Source: an uncultured Bacteroidales bacterium (GTDB taxonomy: Bacteria > Bacteroidota > Bacteroidia > Bacteroidales > Bacteroidaceae). From it: a stretch of DNA of 64,000 nt. The notes beneath the pieces were generated by a model, which had not been told where the DNA came from, did not search any database, and worked only from the letters and a program-made list of their open reading frames with translations. The DNA lies in the NCBI GenBank assembly GCA_902779875.1, contig CACZCX010000011.1, positions 1-64,000 on the forward strand. The letters are read 5' to 3'. The position numbers were made by a program, and so were the translations under genes. Shown here one piece after another: positions 7,074 through 16,644 of this stretch (position 1 is its first letter; each line of letters opens with the position of its first letter).

Positions 7074-8564
7074 ATGGGAAGTCTGGTTCTTTACATAATT
7101 GAATGGGCGTTTGGACTGCTGGTGTTCCTGGCAATCTACAAGGCTGTATTCAGCGGAGCCACATTTTACCGTTTCAACCGGTTTTACCTGCTGGGTGCGA
7201 CATTGCTCTCAGCTCTTCTCCCCCTTGTGCACGTGTCTATTCCCGACAGCCACCCCTTTGTAAACAACCTCTCCATCCAGGAGACAGGGTTTGCTCAGGA
7301 GCTGTCAGGAACATTCACGGTCTTTGATGAACCGGATATGGTGACGGCCGATTCATCGGTAACGGAAAGAAAGACCAGCTTCTGGGCGGTCATGATGATT
7401 GTCACCTATTCCGTTTACGTGCTGACTCTGCTCATCGGCTGGTCCAGGGGAATCATAAAAGTGAGGAGATTCCTGAGCGGCAAGACACGCCGTCGTCTGG
7501 GCCATAAGTTATGGCTGGTCACTCACAATGAGGCGTACGGACCTTTCAGCTGGCTGAACTATATAGTCATTTCCGATACGGAGAGCGGGTTCGCCCGTCG
7601 TGCCAGCCTGCGCCACGAGTACTCGCACGTAAAGCTGTTACACTCACTCGATCTTATTTTCCTGCTGGCCTGCACTATAGTCAATCCTGTATGCTGGCTG
7701 GTACTCCAAGAGATAAAGATAGTCCATGAATATGAGGCCGATGACGAAGTGATCAACCGTTATGGCATCCTTGACACGGATTATCAGAAGTTACTTATAA
7801 TGAAAGCTGCCGGAGCAGAGGCCTATGCGCTGGCAAGTTCATTCAACCTCAACATTAAAAAGAGAATTATTATGATGAACAAGAAGAAAACCCTGAAGCG
7901 ACGCCTCATGTGGCTTCTGCTTCTGCTCCCCATGGTTGGGATGACATCTGTCCTGTTTGCACGCACGGAAAAGACCATAGGCCAGGATGATTCATCGGCC
8001 CTCAAACAATCCGACCCTCTGCCGGTCTGGGAGGACGATGCCGTCGAGTCAGCCTTTATGAACCCTTATGGCGTCATTGACGTGGCCGAGATCGGACAGA
8101 GGAACGTCATGAGCATCATGGTGAACAAGAACGATGAGATTTATGTGCATAGCGGCGCGGTTAACCGCGTGATTGACCTGAGCGAGCTGAAAGGCCTGGC
8201 CAGTCAGTTCATAGCCAATCCCGGCAAGGAGAGCAATCTTCCGGCTGTCAAGGAGTATGAGATAAACGGCTACAAGACAGTTCAGACCACTACGAACCAC
8301 ATCATCGCCTTACAGTGTGACCGCACCAGCTCGGTTTCAGTAATGCTTGAGATCCAGGCCAGCCTGTCGGCCGCCTATAAGGAGCTGCGCGACGAGTGGT
8401 GCAGGAAGGAGTTCGGCCAGCCGTATGACCGTTGTTCCGAGACCGAGCAGCGCTATTCACGTCTTATGTACCCGACCCGGATACATGAGGCCCTCCCCAA
8501 ACAATACGGTGGCAGCGAGCCCCAAACTGCATCCATTATTCAGTATGTAAAAGCGGAGAACTGA
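7074..8564 (+). CDS. BlaR1-type M56 peptidase with ExbD-like C-terminal domain
   Basis: This 496-residue protein has two N-terminal membrane segments, a third near 103-123, and a cytosolic zinc site with HEYSH at 181-185 followed by VHEYEADDEV as the third-ligand region. A final membrane segment (about 280-298) leads to a periplasmic domain. That domain (QRNLMSIMVNKNDEIYVH, then ELRDEWCRKEFG and MYPTRI) looks like the periplasmic part of Bacteroidetes ExbD proteins rather than a penicillin-binding domain. This comparison is from memory of the family. The inference is a BlaI-cleaving sensor coupled to a TonB-type energy or envelope signal. It is paralogous to the next gene. Confidence 0.8.
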   Translation: MGSLVLYIIEWAFGLLVFLAIYKAVFSGATFYRFNRFYLLGATLLSALLPLVHVSIPDSHPFVNNLSIQETGFAQELSGTFTVFDEPDMVTADSSVTERKTSFWAVMMIVTYSVYVLTLLIGWSRGIIKVRRFLSGKTRRRLGHKLWLVTHNEAYGPFSWLNYIVISDTESGFARRASLRHEYSHVKLLHSLDLIFLLACTIVNPVCWLVLQEIKIVHEYEADDEVINRYGILDTDYQKLLIMKAAGAEAYALASSFNLNIKKRIIMMNKKKTLKRRLMWLLLLLPMVGMTSVLFARTEKTIGQDDSSALKQSDPLPVWEDDAVESAFMNPYGVIDVAEIGQRNVMSIMVNKNDEIYVHSGAVNRVIDLSELKGLASQFIANPGKESNLPAVKEYEINGYKTVQTTTNHIIALQCDRTSSVSVMLEIQASLSAAYKELRDEWCRKEFGQPYDRCSETEQRYSRLMYPTRIHEALPKQYGGSEPQTASIIQYVKAEN

Positions 8565-8600
8565 CTCTGCTGATCAAATGTAAACCTAAACAAAACCATT

Positions 8601-11531
8601 ATGGGAAGTCTGGTCCTTTATGTAATTGAGTGGGCATTTGCCCTGCTTGTCCTGCTGGCAGTATACAAGGTCGTATTCAGCAAAACCACGTTATACCGTT
8701 TTAACCGGTTTTATCTGCTGGGCGCCACACTGCTCTCAGCGCTTCTCCCCCTTGTTCACGTGACTTTTGCCGAGGAGAGTCAGATGATGGAGTATACCAT
8801 CATCGGTACTGAATTCGCGCAGGAGCTCACCACTGCGTCGGTAGCTGATTACATGCCGATGGACGAGGACCTGACTCCCGACCGGAAGACCAGCCTGTGG
8901 GCGGTGGCTCTCATATGTACATATTCCATATATGTGATCACTCTGCTCACGGGCTGGACTCGCGGTATCCTTACAGCATGCCGGTTCATCCGTGGCAAGA
9001 AACGCCGCCGCTTAAGCCGCACCGTATGGCTTGTGACCCACGGCGAGGCGTACGGCCCGTTCAGTTGGATGAACTTTATTGTTATTTCCGATACGGAAAA
9101 GGGTTTTTCACGTCGTGCCAGCCTGAGACATGAGTATTCCCATGTCAAGCTCATGCACTCCCTTGACCTTATCTTCCTGCTTGCCTGCACCATTGTGAAT
9201 CCTGCATGCTGGCTGGTGCTTCATGAGATCAAGACAGTCCATGAATATGAAGCCGATAACGAGGTCATAACCCGTTACGGCATTATAGACCAGGACTATC
9301 AGAGACTGCTCATCATGAAGGCCGTCGGTGCCGAGGCCTATGCGCTGGCAAGCACCTTTAACCTCAACATCAAAAAAAGAATTGTTATGATGAACAAGAA
9401 TAAAACCGCAAAGAAGCATGTCATATGGCTTCTGCTGCTCATTCCCATGCTTGGAATGACCTCCCTTCTGTTTGCACGCTCCGAGAAATCACTGGATATC
9501 GACCCCTTTGGCATAACGCTTGACATGGGTAACAGCAATCTTAAGATCCTGAATTTAAAGGTGATTGATGAAAAAGGAAAGCCTGTGGCCGATGCTCTGG
9601 TATCGGAGAACCCCTCAAGATCGCCGGTAGTGACGTTCAGTTTCCTTGGATTCACTGACAAGAAAGGTGAGTTCACCCTGAAAACTCCCGACGGAAGAGA
9701 CTTTTTCAGTGTCGCAAAAGAGGGCTACAAGCCTGCCAAGATAAGGTTTGACAATGTGGAAGGCGATGAAATAGTGATTACCCTGACCCAGGTAGTACCG
9801 GGACAGGAGTCCGTGACCTCGGATGAAGATAATATTCCCGCTTTCAATTTAAAGCAGCGTAACCTTATGCGTGTGATTGTCCTTAAGGATGGCAAGGTAC
9901 ATGTGAAGAACGGAGTTATAGACCGAAAGGTGAAACCCTCCAAGCTGAAAGACCTGGTCAAGAAGTTTATCGTCAACCCCGCTAATGATGACAGACTTCC
10001 GTTAATCGAGGAGTATGAAGTTGAAGGATTCGGGACCATCAACACGACAGTCAGGCATGCACTAAGCCTTGAGCGTGACCCGGCTGCCGGTATTGAACAG
10101 CGTGACGAGGTGTTCGGCATATTGTTGAACGCATATAGTGAGCTCAGGGACGAATGGTGCCTGAAAGAGTTCGGAAAGAAGTATGATGAATGCACTCAGG
10201 AGCAGCAGAGCTATGCCAGAGGCATGTATCCCACAAAGATACTGACTCCCGAGATGAGGTACTACTGTGATTTCACAATTGAAGTGAGGTCCGATGTACT
10301 GATGGCGCACGTAGACCGTACCGATGCCATGACAGCCCTTAAGTCAGATGTAAAGAGAGAGCTGGATTATGGAAGGTTGCTCAGTGGCGTCAGCGAGCTG
10401 GAGGACTATATCAATCAGGTAGTTGATCCTTCAAGCCGTATCCGCAGCGTCAAGTTGAGAATATATCCCGATGCCCCCACCGGTGTAGTATCGGACGTAA
10501 AGATGTTGCTCAGACAGAAGAACGCCTCCAGCCTCACTTACATTAGTGCTACTGAGGAGGATCAGCAGGTTTTCGGTCTGACTCTTGTACCTCAGACCGT
10601 AAAAGCCGGTGATATGATACACGGCACTGTGGTCGATGCCGCTGACGGCAATCCCATATCCATGGCCAATGTGTTTGAGATGGATTCAAGGGACCGCATT
10701 CGCGCACATGGTTTAGCGGATATTAACGGAGACTTTGCACTCCGAGTGGTTGATCCCAATGATTATCTCAGGGTTGTTTCCAACGGATACATGGAGACCC
10801 GCAGGCCCGTATCGAACGGCAGGATCGTCATGATCAAGGATGATGCATCGGCCCCGAACAATGCGGCTCCCGCAGTCCAGCCTCAACTCCAACCCCAGGC
10901 TGAACCCGAATCCGCGCCTGAGCCCGATGAGAACGGCGTATACACCACTGTCGATGATATGCCGGAGTTCCCGGGCGGAATGGTAGCCATGCTGGATTAC
11001 ATGCGCAGGAACATTGAGTATCCCGCCGAGGCCAGGGAAGCCAAGATAGAGGGCAGGGTTATAGTCAGATTCATAGTGAATGAAGACGGCCATCTTTCAG
11101 ATATCGAGGCAACCACATCGGTTAATGAGATTCTTTCCAGGGAGGCTCTCAGGATGGTCAGCACCATGCCCAACTGGAAGCCGGGCTCAAACAGGGGATT
11201 CCCCGTGAAGGTCAGGTACAGCCTGCCCGTGAATTTCCGCCTCAACAATGATACCGATGAACCTAAATGGATATCCATCAATCCCATGAATGGCCAGCAG
11301 GGCGCTGAGGGCACGGCCGAAGAACAGTATATGGTAATACGCCTTAGTGGTCAGACCAGGAACCCGATATCGGCCGATGAACTGGATGAGGCCATTAAGG
11401 AACTGTTCGAGGGAAGTAGAAGCCGTGTCGTAGTCCCTGAAACGGAAGAAAACTTCAACAAAGTCAGGGATATCATAGTTCAGAAGTATCCCGACAAGAA
11501 GGTGAACTGGATGATGAGTTTTGGTCGTTAA
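8601..11531 (+). CDS. M56 peptidase fused to ExbD-like and TonB C-terminal domains
   Basis: This 976-residue paralogue of the previous gene has nearly the same first 290 residues, including the HEYSH zinc motif and the VHEYEADNEV segment. After the last membrane segment come a carboxypeptidase-regulatory-like beta domain (about 310-400), an ExbD-like region (QRNLMRVIV to MYPTKI), a second stretch ending like ExbD (VKMLLRQKNASSLTYIS), another regulatory-like domain (IHGTVVDAADGNPISMANV), a Pro/Gln-rich linker and a TonB C-terminal domain (MPEFPGG, EGRVIVRFIV, WKPGSNRGFPV). TonB domains contact outer-membrane receptors, and a receptor-like barrel is the next gene. The protein may link receptor state to proteolysis. 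Confidence 0.8.
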   Translation: MGSLVLYVIEWAFALLVLLAVYKVVFSKTTLYRFNRFYLLGATLLSALLPLVHVTFAEESQMMEYTIIGTEFAQELTTASVADYMPMDEDLTPDRKTSLWAVALICTYSIYVITLLTGWTRGILTACRFIRGKKRRRLSRTVWLVTHGEAYGPFSWMNFIVISDTEKGFSRRASLRHEYSHVKLMHSLDLIFLLACTIVNPACWLVLHEIKTVHEYEADNEVITRYGIIDQDYQRLLIMKAVGAEAYALASTFNLNIKKRIVMMNKNKTAKKHVIWLLLLIPMLGMTSLLFARSEKSLDIDPFGITLDMGNSNLKILNLKVIDEKGKPVADALVSENPSRSPVVTFSFLGFTDKKGEFTLKTPDGRDFFSVAKEGYKPAKIRFDNVEGDEIVITLTQVVPGQESVTSDEDNIPAFNLKQRNLMRVIVLKDGKVHVKNGVIDRKVKPSKLKDLVKKFIVNPANDDRLPLIEEYEVEGFGTINTTVRHALSLERDPAAGIEQRDEVFGILLNAYSELRDEWCLKEFGKKYDECTQEQQSYARGMYPTKILTPEMRYYCDFTIEVRSDVLMAHVDRTDAMTALKSDVKRELDYGRLLSGVSELEDYINQVVDPSSRIRSVKLRIYPDAPTGVVSDVKMLLRQKNASSLTYISATEEDQQVFGLTLVPQTVKAGDMIHGTVVDAADGNPISMANVFEMDSRDRIRAHGLADINGDFALRVVDPNDYLRVVSNGYMETRRPVSNGRIVMIKDDASAPNNAAPAVQPQLQPQAEPESAPEPDENGVYTTVDDMPEFPGGMVAMLDYMRRNIEYPAEAREAKIEGRVIVRFIVNEDGHLSDIEATTSVNEILSREALRMVSTMPNWKPGSNRGFPVKVRYSLPVNFRLNNDTDEPKWISINPMNGQQGAEGTAEEQYMVIRLSGQTRNPISADELDEAIKELFEGSRSRVVVPETEENFNKVRDIIVQKYPDKKVNWMMSFGR

Positions 11532-11538
11532 CTTAAAA

Positions 11539-11665
11539 GGGAGCCAAAGGGAGCCAAAGGGGGCCAAAGGGGACGGTTCTGTTTGGCTCCTTTTTGCACT
11601 ATTCTTTCTGATTGCGAATCGGGGCCAAACAGAACCGTCCCCTTTGGCTCCCTTTGGCCCCCTTT
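11539..11665. repeat. REP-like palindrome pair with multiplied arms, family A
   Basis: Full units lie at 11560-11590 and 11621-11651 in opposite orientation. Outside them the arm alone is repeated: GGGAGCCAAA twice on the left, and CTTTGGCCCCC once more on the right. The pair starts eight bases after the stop of the M56-TonB gene. Arm multiplication without the core suggests slippage or local copying. Confidence 0.9.
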
Positions 11666-11716
11666 TTGACTTCCTGAGGTTTGTTTCGTATAAGTGAATG
11701 AACTAATTTTACGAAC

Positions 11717-14449
11717 ATGAATCTTAAGAGAGGTCTTTTGGCGGTGTTGATGCTGTTCTCCATGACGGAGATAATGGCGCAGGATTGGGACAGTCCCGAG
11801 ATCGAGTCGATGCTGCGTGCTTACATAAAGCAGTCGTTCACGGTTGAGGGAAAGGTATTCGGTGTCGATGATTACGAACCGGATCCTTATCCTCTGCAGA
11901 GCGCCAACGTCAAGATCACGCTCATGGGCGATACCACCGAGGTCACGGGCACATCGGTCGATAGGGACGGCTATTTCTGGAATTACACCTCACGCCGTGA
12001 CCGCCTCAAGGACACCAGGATAAGGGTCACCATCTCATACCTGGGCATGGAGACCTATGACTCCATCTACTCGCCCAAGGCCAAGAGGGAGAGCGGCATC
12101 CAGACATTCACCGTAAAGATTGACTCCCTGGTACTTCACAGCAACCCCCTTACCACCGAGGAGGTGGAGATAGTGGCCGAGTTGCAGCGCATGTACCAGC
12201 GCGGTGATACCGTAATATTCAATGCCGATGCCTACGAGATGCCAACCGGAAGCGTACTGCTGGATCTGGTTCGCCGTCTGCCTGGACTCAAATACTCCGA
12301 CGGCAAGATGACCTACCTGGGTCGTGACATCAACGAGATAAGGCTCAACGGTGACCAGTTCTTTAAGCGCGACATGAGTATAGCACTGAACAACATGCCA
12401 TCGGACAAACTCAAGAGCCTCAAGGTCTATGAGGTGCCCGATGACACCCTCAACGTCATGAGCAAGAACCATCTTGTCATGGATATGGAGACCAAGGACC
12501 CCATGGACCAGACCCTGTTCGCCAACCTGCATGCCGCCACGACTGAGAATTTTGACAAATATACCTTATCGGTCGACGGCTCCATGTGGAACCAGAAAGG
12601 CTCCGAGCTGTGGGCCTCGTTCACCCGCAACACCATCCCGTTTGAGTACTCCACTGACCTCAAGACCGATGAGACCAGGGGTGACCTCTACCTGAGAAAG
12701 GAGTTCAGCAAGGTGTCGGTCGATGCATCGGCCTCATATAACAGTACGTATAACGAGACCAGAACCGATAACTACAACAAGATGTTCATGCCGGAGTTTA
12801 CCCAGAACTCCCAGAGCATCAACACCGGCTATAACGGTAATGACAACTGGAACGGCAACATGGGTGTGAACGGACGTATCAAGGGCAACACATGGTGGAA
12901 CCTGGATATGAACCTGTCACGGACCCGGAGCCGCGACGGAAGTGAGTCTTATGACTCCATCTGGAATGAGGGTGAGGGCGTGGTAAGCGTGACGCGGCAG
13001 ACGAGCAGAAGCGAGAACGTGACCGATAACCTGAGCCTGAACGGCGGTATGAACCGCAGGTTCGGCAAGGATAACCGCTATGTGGCCTATATGAACTTTT
13101 CAATCGGAAAGAGCGGTACCAGCGGCACCAGTCAGAACAAGTCGGACAGTCGTTTTGCCATGTACGCCGACAGCACCAGAAATCTGAACCACCTCATCAC
13201 TACACCCTCGGACAGCCGTAACTACTACGCCTCCATGAGCCTGCAGCGCCAGTTCGGTGACGCCGGTTACATGAGTGTGGGCTACAACCTGAGCTATAAT
13301 GACGGCAACAGCATCCAGAAGTATGAGGATGTGGCTCAGGACGGATCGCTGAGCATGGTTGACTCTCTTTACTATGACAAGAGCAACAGCAACCTGTCGA
13401 ACTCGTTTAATATTGATTACTACTACTCAGACTCCTTGTACAGGATCAACTTGTCGGCCAATGCATCGCCCGTGGTCATGACGGTCGATAACCTGAATCG
13501 CATTCCTGGCCGTGATGACGAACATATCCGATACAGTGGCGTGCGTTACAATGCAAATGCCGGTTTCAGGATGAAGGTGTTCAAGAGGAGTCAGCTCGGA
13601 CTCACTTACGGTGGCTCCAACGGGCTTCCGGACCCCACCCAGCTCTCTATGGTGACCGATTACAGTGATCCCATGAATATACGTGAGGGCAACAGCTCAC
13701 TTAAGAACTCGTTCTCCCATAACGTAAGCCTGGAGTTCCAGTTCCGCTCCATAATGCGTACCCAGCTGAGCTACGGAACCACCCTCAATGAGATAACCAC
13801 CCTCACCAGAGTGGACCGAAAGAGCGGTGGCCGTATCACGTCACCTGCCAACATAAACGGAAGCTGGAACGTGAGTGAATACCTGTTCCTGACCTATCCG
13901 TTCCAGGACATGTCACTGAACTTTACCGCCAACCACTCGCTGCGTCACAATGTGGCTTATGTGCAGACATTCACCGACTCCCAGCGCAGACAGAGTGCCA
14001 CAGACTATCACCGGCTGGACCTTACACTGGAGGGCTCATATTCCAACAGGAACTGGCTCGTATCTTCATCGGTGGGTTACACGCAGGACCATAGCAAGAG
14101 TGATTATATGGATAAGACCAACGGAGGCAAGCGACTTACCGCATCGGGCAATATCTCATATCAGTCATCGATCGGACTGGGGGCATCGACCACCTGCAAC
14201 TATTCACATCCGTTCGGATACGAGATGGCATCGGCCAATACCCCGGAGTGCTTGTGGAACATATCGGCCGAGTACAGGTTCCTCAAGAACCGTCAGGCCA
14301 TGCTCAGCCTTACCTGGAGGGATATACTCCGTTCTCATAAGGGATTCTCGGCTTCCGTATCGGGCACAAACTGGAACGAGAGCCGCACCTACAGCGACAC
14401 CTCCATGTTCGTGATAGGATTCAGCTACAGGTTCAACGATTTCAGATAG
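11717..14449 (+). CDS. TonB-receptor-like outer-membrane beta-barrel protein
   Basis: This 910-residue protein has a signal peptide (MNLKRGLLAVLMLFSMTEIMAQ). A regulatory-like beta domain (about 38-140) is followed by a plug-like segment (RGDTVIFNADAYEMPTGSVLLDLVRRLPG, split as read) and a long barrel with alternating aromatic residues that ends in Phe-Arg. It matches the Bacteroidetes barrel family related to TonB-dependent receptors. The ligand is unknown. It follows the TonB-domain M56 gene, so the two may act together in the envelope. The 3' end overlaps the convergent AraC-type gene by eight bases. Confidence 0.8.
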   Translation: MNLKRGLLAVLMLFSMTEIMAQDWDSPEIESMLRAYIKQSFTVEGKVFGVDDYEPDPYPLQSANVKITLMGDTTEVTGTSVDRDGYFWNYTSRRDRLKDTRIRVTISYLGMETYDSIYSPKAKRESGIQTFTVKIDSLVLHSNPLTTEEVEIVAELQRMYQRGDTVIFNADAYEMPTGSVLLDLVRRLPGLKYSDGKMTYLGRDINEIRLNGDQFFKRDMSIALNNMPSDKLKSLKVYEVPDDTLNVMSKNHLVMDMETKDPMDQTLFANLHAATTENFDKYTLSVDGSMWNQKGSELWASFTRNTIPFEYSTDLKTDETRGDLYLRKEFSKVSVDASASYNSTYNETRTDNYNKMFMPEFTQNSQSINTGYNGNDNWNGNMGVNGRIKGNTWWNLDMNLSRTRSRDGSESYDSIWNEGEGVVSVTRQTSRSENVTDNLSLNGGMNRRFGKDNRYVAYMNFSIGKSGTSGTSQNKSDSRFAMYADSTRNLNHLITTPSDSRNYYASMSLQRQFGDAGYMSVGYNLSYNDGNSIQKYEDVAQDGSLSMVDSLYYDKSNSNLSNSFNIDYYYSDSLYRINLSANASPVVMTVDNLNRIPGRDDEHIRYSGVRYNANAGFRMKVFKRSQLGLTYGGSNGLPDPTQLSMVTDYSDPMNIREGNSSLKNSFSHNVSLEFQFRSIMRTQLSYGTTLNEITTLTRVDRKSGGRITSPANINGSWNVSEYLFLTYPFQDMSLNFTANHSLRHNVAYVQTFTDSQRRQSATDYHRLDLTLEGSYSNRNWLVSSSVGYTQDHSKSDYMDKTNGGKRLTASGNISYQSSIGLGASTTCNYSHPFGYEMASANTPECLWNISAEYRFLKNRQAMLSLTWRDILRSHKGFSASVSGTNWNESRTYSDTSMFVIGFSYRFNDFR

Positions 14450-15350
14450 AATACTGGTGAGGATTGGTTTTTCTAAGGACGTTGGGACTCATGCCCGACG
14501 TCTTTTTTATGAATTTGCTGAATGAGGCCTGGTCGGTGAAGTGGAGCTCATCGGCTATCTCCTGGACGCTCATGTCACTTGATATGAGCATGGAGCGGGC
14601 GGTTGAGAACAGCAGGTCCGATATGAGGCCGGAGAGCGTCTTGCCGAATATCCGGCTGGTAATCTGATTCAGGTACTGGGGCGTGAGGCACATCTTGTCG
14701 GAGTAGAACTTGGACTTGTGCTCCGTCTTGTAGTTGGTCACTATGAGGAGGTAGAGCTCGCGGGCCAGGGACTGCTGACGCGTGAGGGGGGTGTTGCTGT
14801 CTGCCGTGTAGTTGGCCTGCTTGCGCATTATGTTGTCAAGCTCCACATGATGCCACACTATTGACAGCTGAATGAATGAGGACTTGTTGGGGCAGTCCTC
14901 ACGGTTTATCTGTTCTATTATCCTTTCAATGCAGCCTTTCATTATAAGGGCCTCCTCCCTGCTCATTCTTATGACCGGGTTGAAATAGGTCTGGGTCCAG
15001 ATTTCGGATTTGACCAGATAGTTCAGGTGAACTGACAGGTTGCGGCTGTCCGAGTCAAGCAGTAGCATCCTTACGCGGTAATCGGGACTGCATCCTATAA
15101 GACGGCACGTGTGGGTGGGGGTGAGAATGAACAGGTCGCCCGTATTGAGGGCGTAGGGGTTGTTGTTGAATTCCGATACACAGTTTCCTGCCGTTACGCA
15201 ACCGATTGCGAATGCATCGATGGAGAATAGTTCTTTTGGCCTGCGCAGACCGAACAGCGAGGTCTCAATTACTGCAACCTTATCCTGATAACTGGCCATA
15301 GGATACTCCATGGGGAGTAGCAGGATATCATTCAGACTGAACCTTTTCAT
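14442..15350 (-). CDS. AraC-family transcriptional regulator
   Basis: This 302-residue protein has an N-terminal cupin-like ligand part (NNNPYALNTGDLFILTP near 65-80) and a C-terminal double helix-turn-helix (MSVQEIADELHFTDQASFSKFIKKTSG near 265-290). Both match AraC/XylS activators. The inducer is unknown. Two 15-base direct repeats just upstream of the start could be its own sites. No sugar-use genes are adjacent, so the target cannot be guessed. The gene ends inside the 3' end of the convergent outer-membrane gene. Confidence 0.88.
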   Translation of the reverse strand: MKRFSLNDILLLPMEYPMASYQDKVAVIETSLFGLRRPKELFSIDAFAIGCVTAGNCVSEFNNNPYALNTGDLFILTPTHTCRLIGCSPDYRVRMLLLDSDSRNLSVHLNYLVKSEIWTQTYFNPVIRMSREEALIMKGCIERIIEQINREDCPNKSSFIQLSIVWHHVELDNIMRKQANYTADSNTPLTRQQSLARELYLLIVTNYKTEHKSKFYSDKMCLTPQYLNQITSRIFGKTLSGLISDLLFSTARSMLISSDMSVQEIADELHFTDQASFSKFIKKTSGMSPNVLRKTNPHQYSI

Positions 15351-15360
15351 ATTGCTGCGG

Positions 15361-15418
15361 TTTCAAATTCGACAACTAAGATATAGATTTTTTTGCATAT
15401 CAGTTTCAAATATGACAA
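15361..15418. promoter_or_regulatory. Direct repeats upstream of the AraC-type gene
   Basis: TTTCAAATTCGACAA (15361-15375) and TTTCAAATATGACAA (15404-15418) differ at two positions and start 43 bases apart, about four helical turns. AraC proteins typically bind direct repeats, so these are candidate autoregulatory sites. A -7-like sequence for the minus strand lies between them. Binding is inferred. Confidence 0.5.
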
Positions 15419-15553
15419 ATCTAGTGTCAATTTATGATATTTTGATCCATATCTTATACCGACATTTGCACTGCAACCAGCGGATGTCGAGACGATATTC
15501 CTGGCTGTAAAAGGCAATGTTGGAATGAATAGGTGTCCGTATAAGGACCCCGG

Positions 15554-15596
15554 ATAAATGGCAGTCTTGTAAGGTTGGCTGCCATTTATTTTTTAT
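15554..15596 (+). terminator. Strong hairpin with T run of unclear origin
   Basis: An 11-bp perfect stem (ATAAATGGCAG with CTGCCATTTAT) is followed by TTTTTTA. It has the form of a plus-strand terminator, but the nearest plus-strand gene ends more than 1 kb upstream. It could end a small unannotated RNA starting somewhere in 15420-15550. I found no clear promoter or ORF there. Confidence 0.55.
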
Positions 15597-15664
15597 ACAA
15601 TAGGGACGGTTCCTAATGTGCCAGTTTTGGAAAACTGCAACATTAGGAACCGTCCCTATTGTGT
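15597..15664. repeat. REP-like palindrome pair, variant C
   Basis: Two head-to-head units share the GGGACGGTT core, but their arms are ACA and TAGG on one side and CCTA and TGT on the other. The second unit is the reverse complement and ends in CCCTATTGTGTT. It lies just after the stop of the Gly-rich gene (minus strand). It is the only copy in the window with these arms. Confidence 0.8.
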
Positions 15665-15673
15665 TAGTTTTTC

Positions 15674-16552
15674 TTAGAAGCCGCCGAAGCCTCCACCGAA
15701 GCCACCGCCGAAGCCGCCTCCACCGAAGCCGCCGCCGAAGCCGCCTCCGCCGAAGTCGCCGCCCATCATCATGAAGTCACCGCCGCCGAAGCCGCCCATG
15801 TTCATCTCGCTGACCTTGCAGCCCTTGGGAAGGGTGAAGAATGCGGGATCGACATCCTCGGCAATGAAGTTCTGTGCGGTCTGGCTTGTGGTAGCCCAGT
15901 CGCTCTCAGTTACGGTTGACAGAGGAATTCCCTCGTAAACGCATACTGTGATGTTCTGGGTCATACCCATCTGGTTTGAGGGGCTCATTGAGTATTTCTT
16001 GCAAGTTACACCTGCTACAACCTCCTCGCCAAGCTCCTTGATCTTGTTACGACGGATGGTCTTCTTGTCCAGGTTCATCCAGTCAATTGAACCGAGCTGA
16101 CCGATCTGGGCGCCGCCCATACCGAAACCGCCAAATCCGCCCATACCGCCGCCACGGCTGTTACGACCGCCGCCGAAGATAGGCATTGCAGTAGCAGTGT
16201 TCTCTGTCTCGTTGATGGTGTAGGTGGTGTCACCTATAGCGATTGTACGGGTGATGTTCTCACCGTAAACGCTGATTCTTGCTGTCTTCTTTCCGTAATC
16301 GTCAAAGTAGATCTGCTCTCTCATGTCGCCTGAGTTGAAGCTGTTCATTCTTTCCAGGAATGTTGAGTCACCGAAAGCGGCAAGACCGCCACCGCCCATC
16401 ATTGCTGAGAAATCAGGCATCTCACCCATATCGGATGTAACTGTGATAACACCGGATTTTACTCCGAACAGAATCTCCTTAACCTCTTTTTTCTTTGCGC
16501 CTGCTGAGAAGCATACTGCCATCATCAGGGCAGCCATAAAAATCTTTTTCAT
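15674..16552 (-). CDS. Exported DUF4412/GLPGLI-like protein with Gly-rich tail
   Basis: This 292-residue protein has a signal peptide (MKKIFMAALMMAVCFSAGA). The body contains VAGVTCKKYSM and a following stretch on a simple salt-like beta fold typical of DUF4412 and related Bacteroidetes periplasmic proteins, where GxxCKKY is conserved. It has an internal Gly-rich segment (GGGRNSRGGGMGGFGGFGMGG, broken as read) and a C-terminal tail of GGFGG repeats of about 35 residues. The function is unknown. The tail resembles a Gly-rich loop in the GH3 enzyme at 58874. The family assignment is tentative. Confidence 0.6.
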   Translation of the reverse strand: MKKIFMAALMMAVCFSAGAKKKEVKEILFGVKSGVITVTSDMGEMPDFSAMMGGGGLAAFGDSTFLERMNSFNSGDMREQIYFDDYGKKTARISVYGENITRTIAIGDTTYTINETENTATAMPIFGGGRNSRGGGMGGFGGFGMGGAQIGQLGSIDWMNLDKKTIRRNKIKELGEEVVAGVTCKKYSMSPSNQMGMTQNITVCVYEGIPLSTVTESDWATTSQTAQNFIAEDVDPAFFTLPKGCKVSEMNMGGFGGGDFMMMGGDFGGGGFGGGFGGGGFGGGFGGGFGGF

Positions 16553-16644
16553 TGTCCTATTTAGTTTTTCGTTACTGTTTCAGGTTGTCGTTAAGAATAT
16601 ACCGGACAACGGGAAAAGTTAAAACGGACAAAGAATTATAACTC

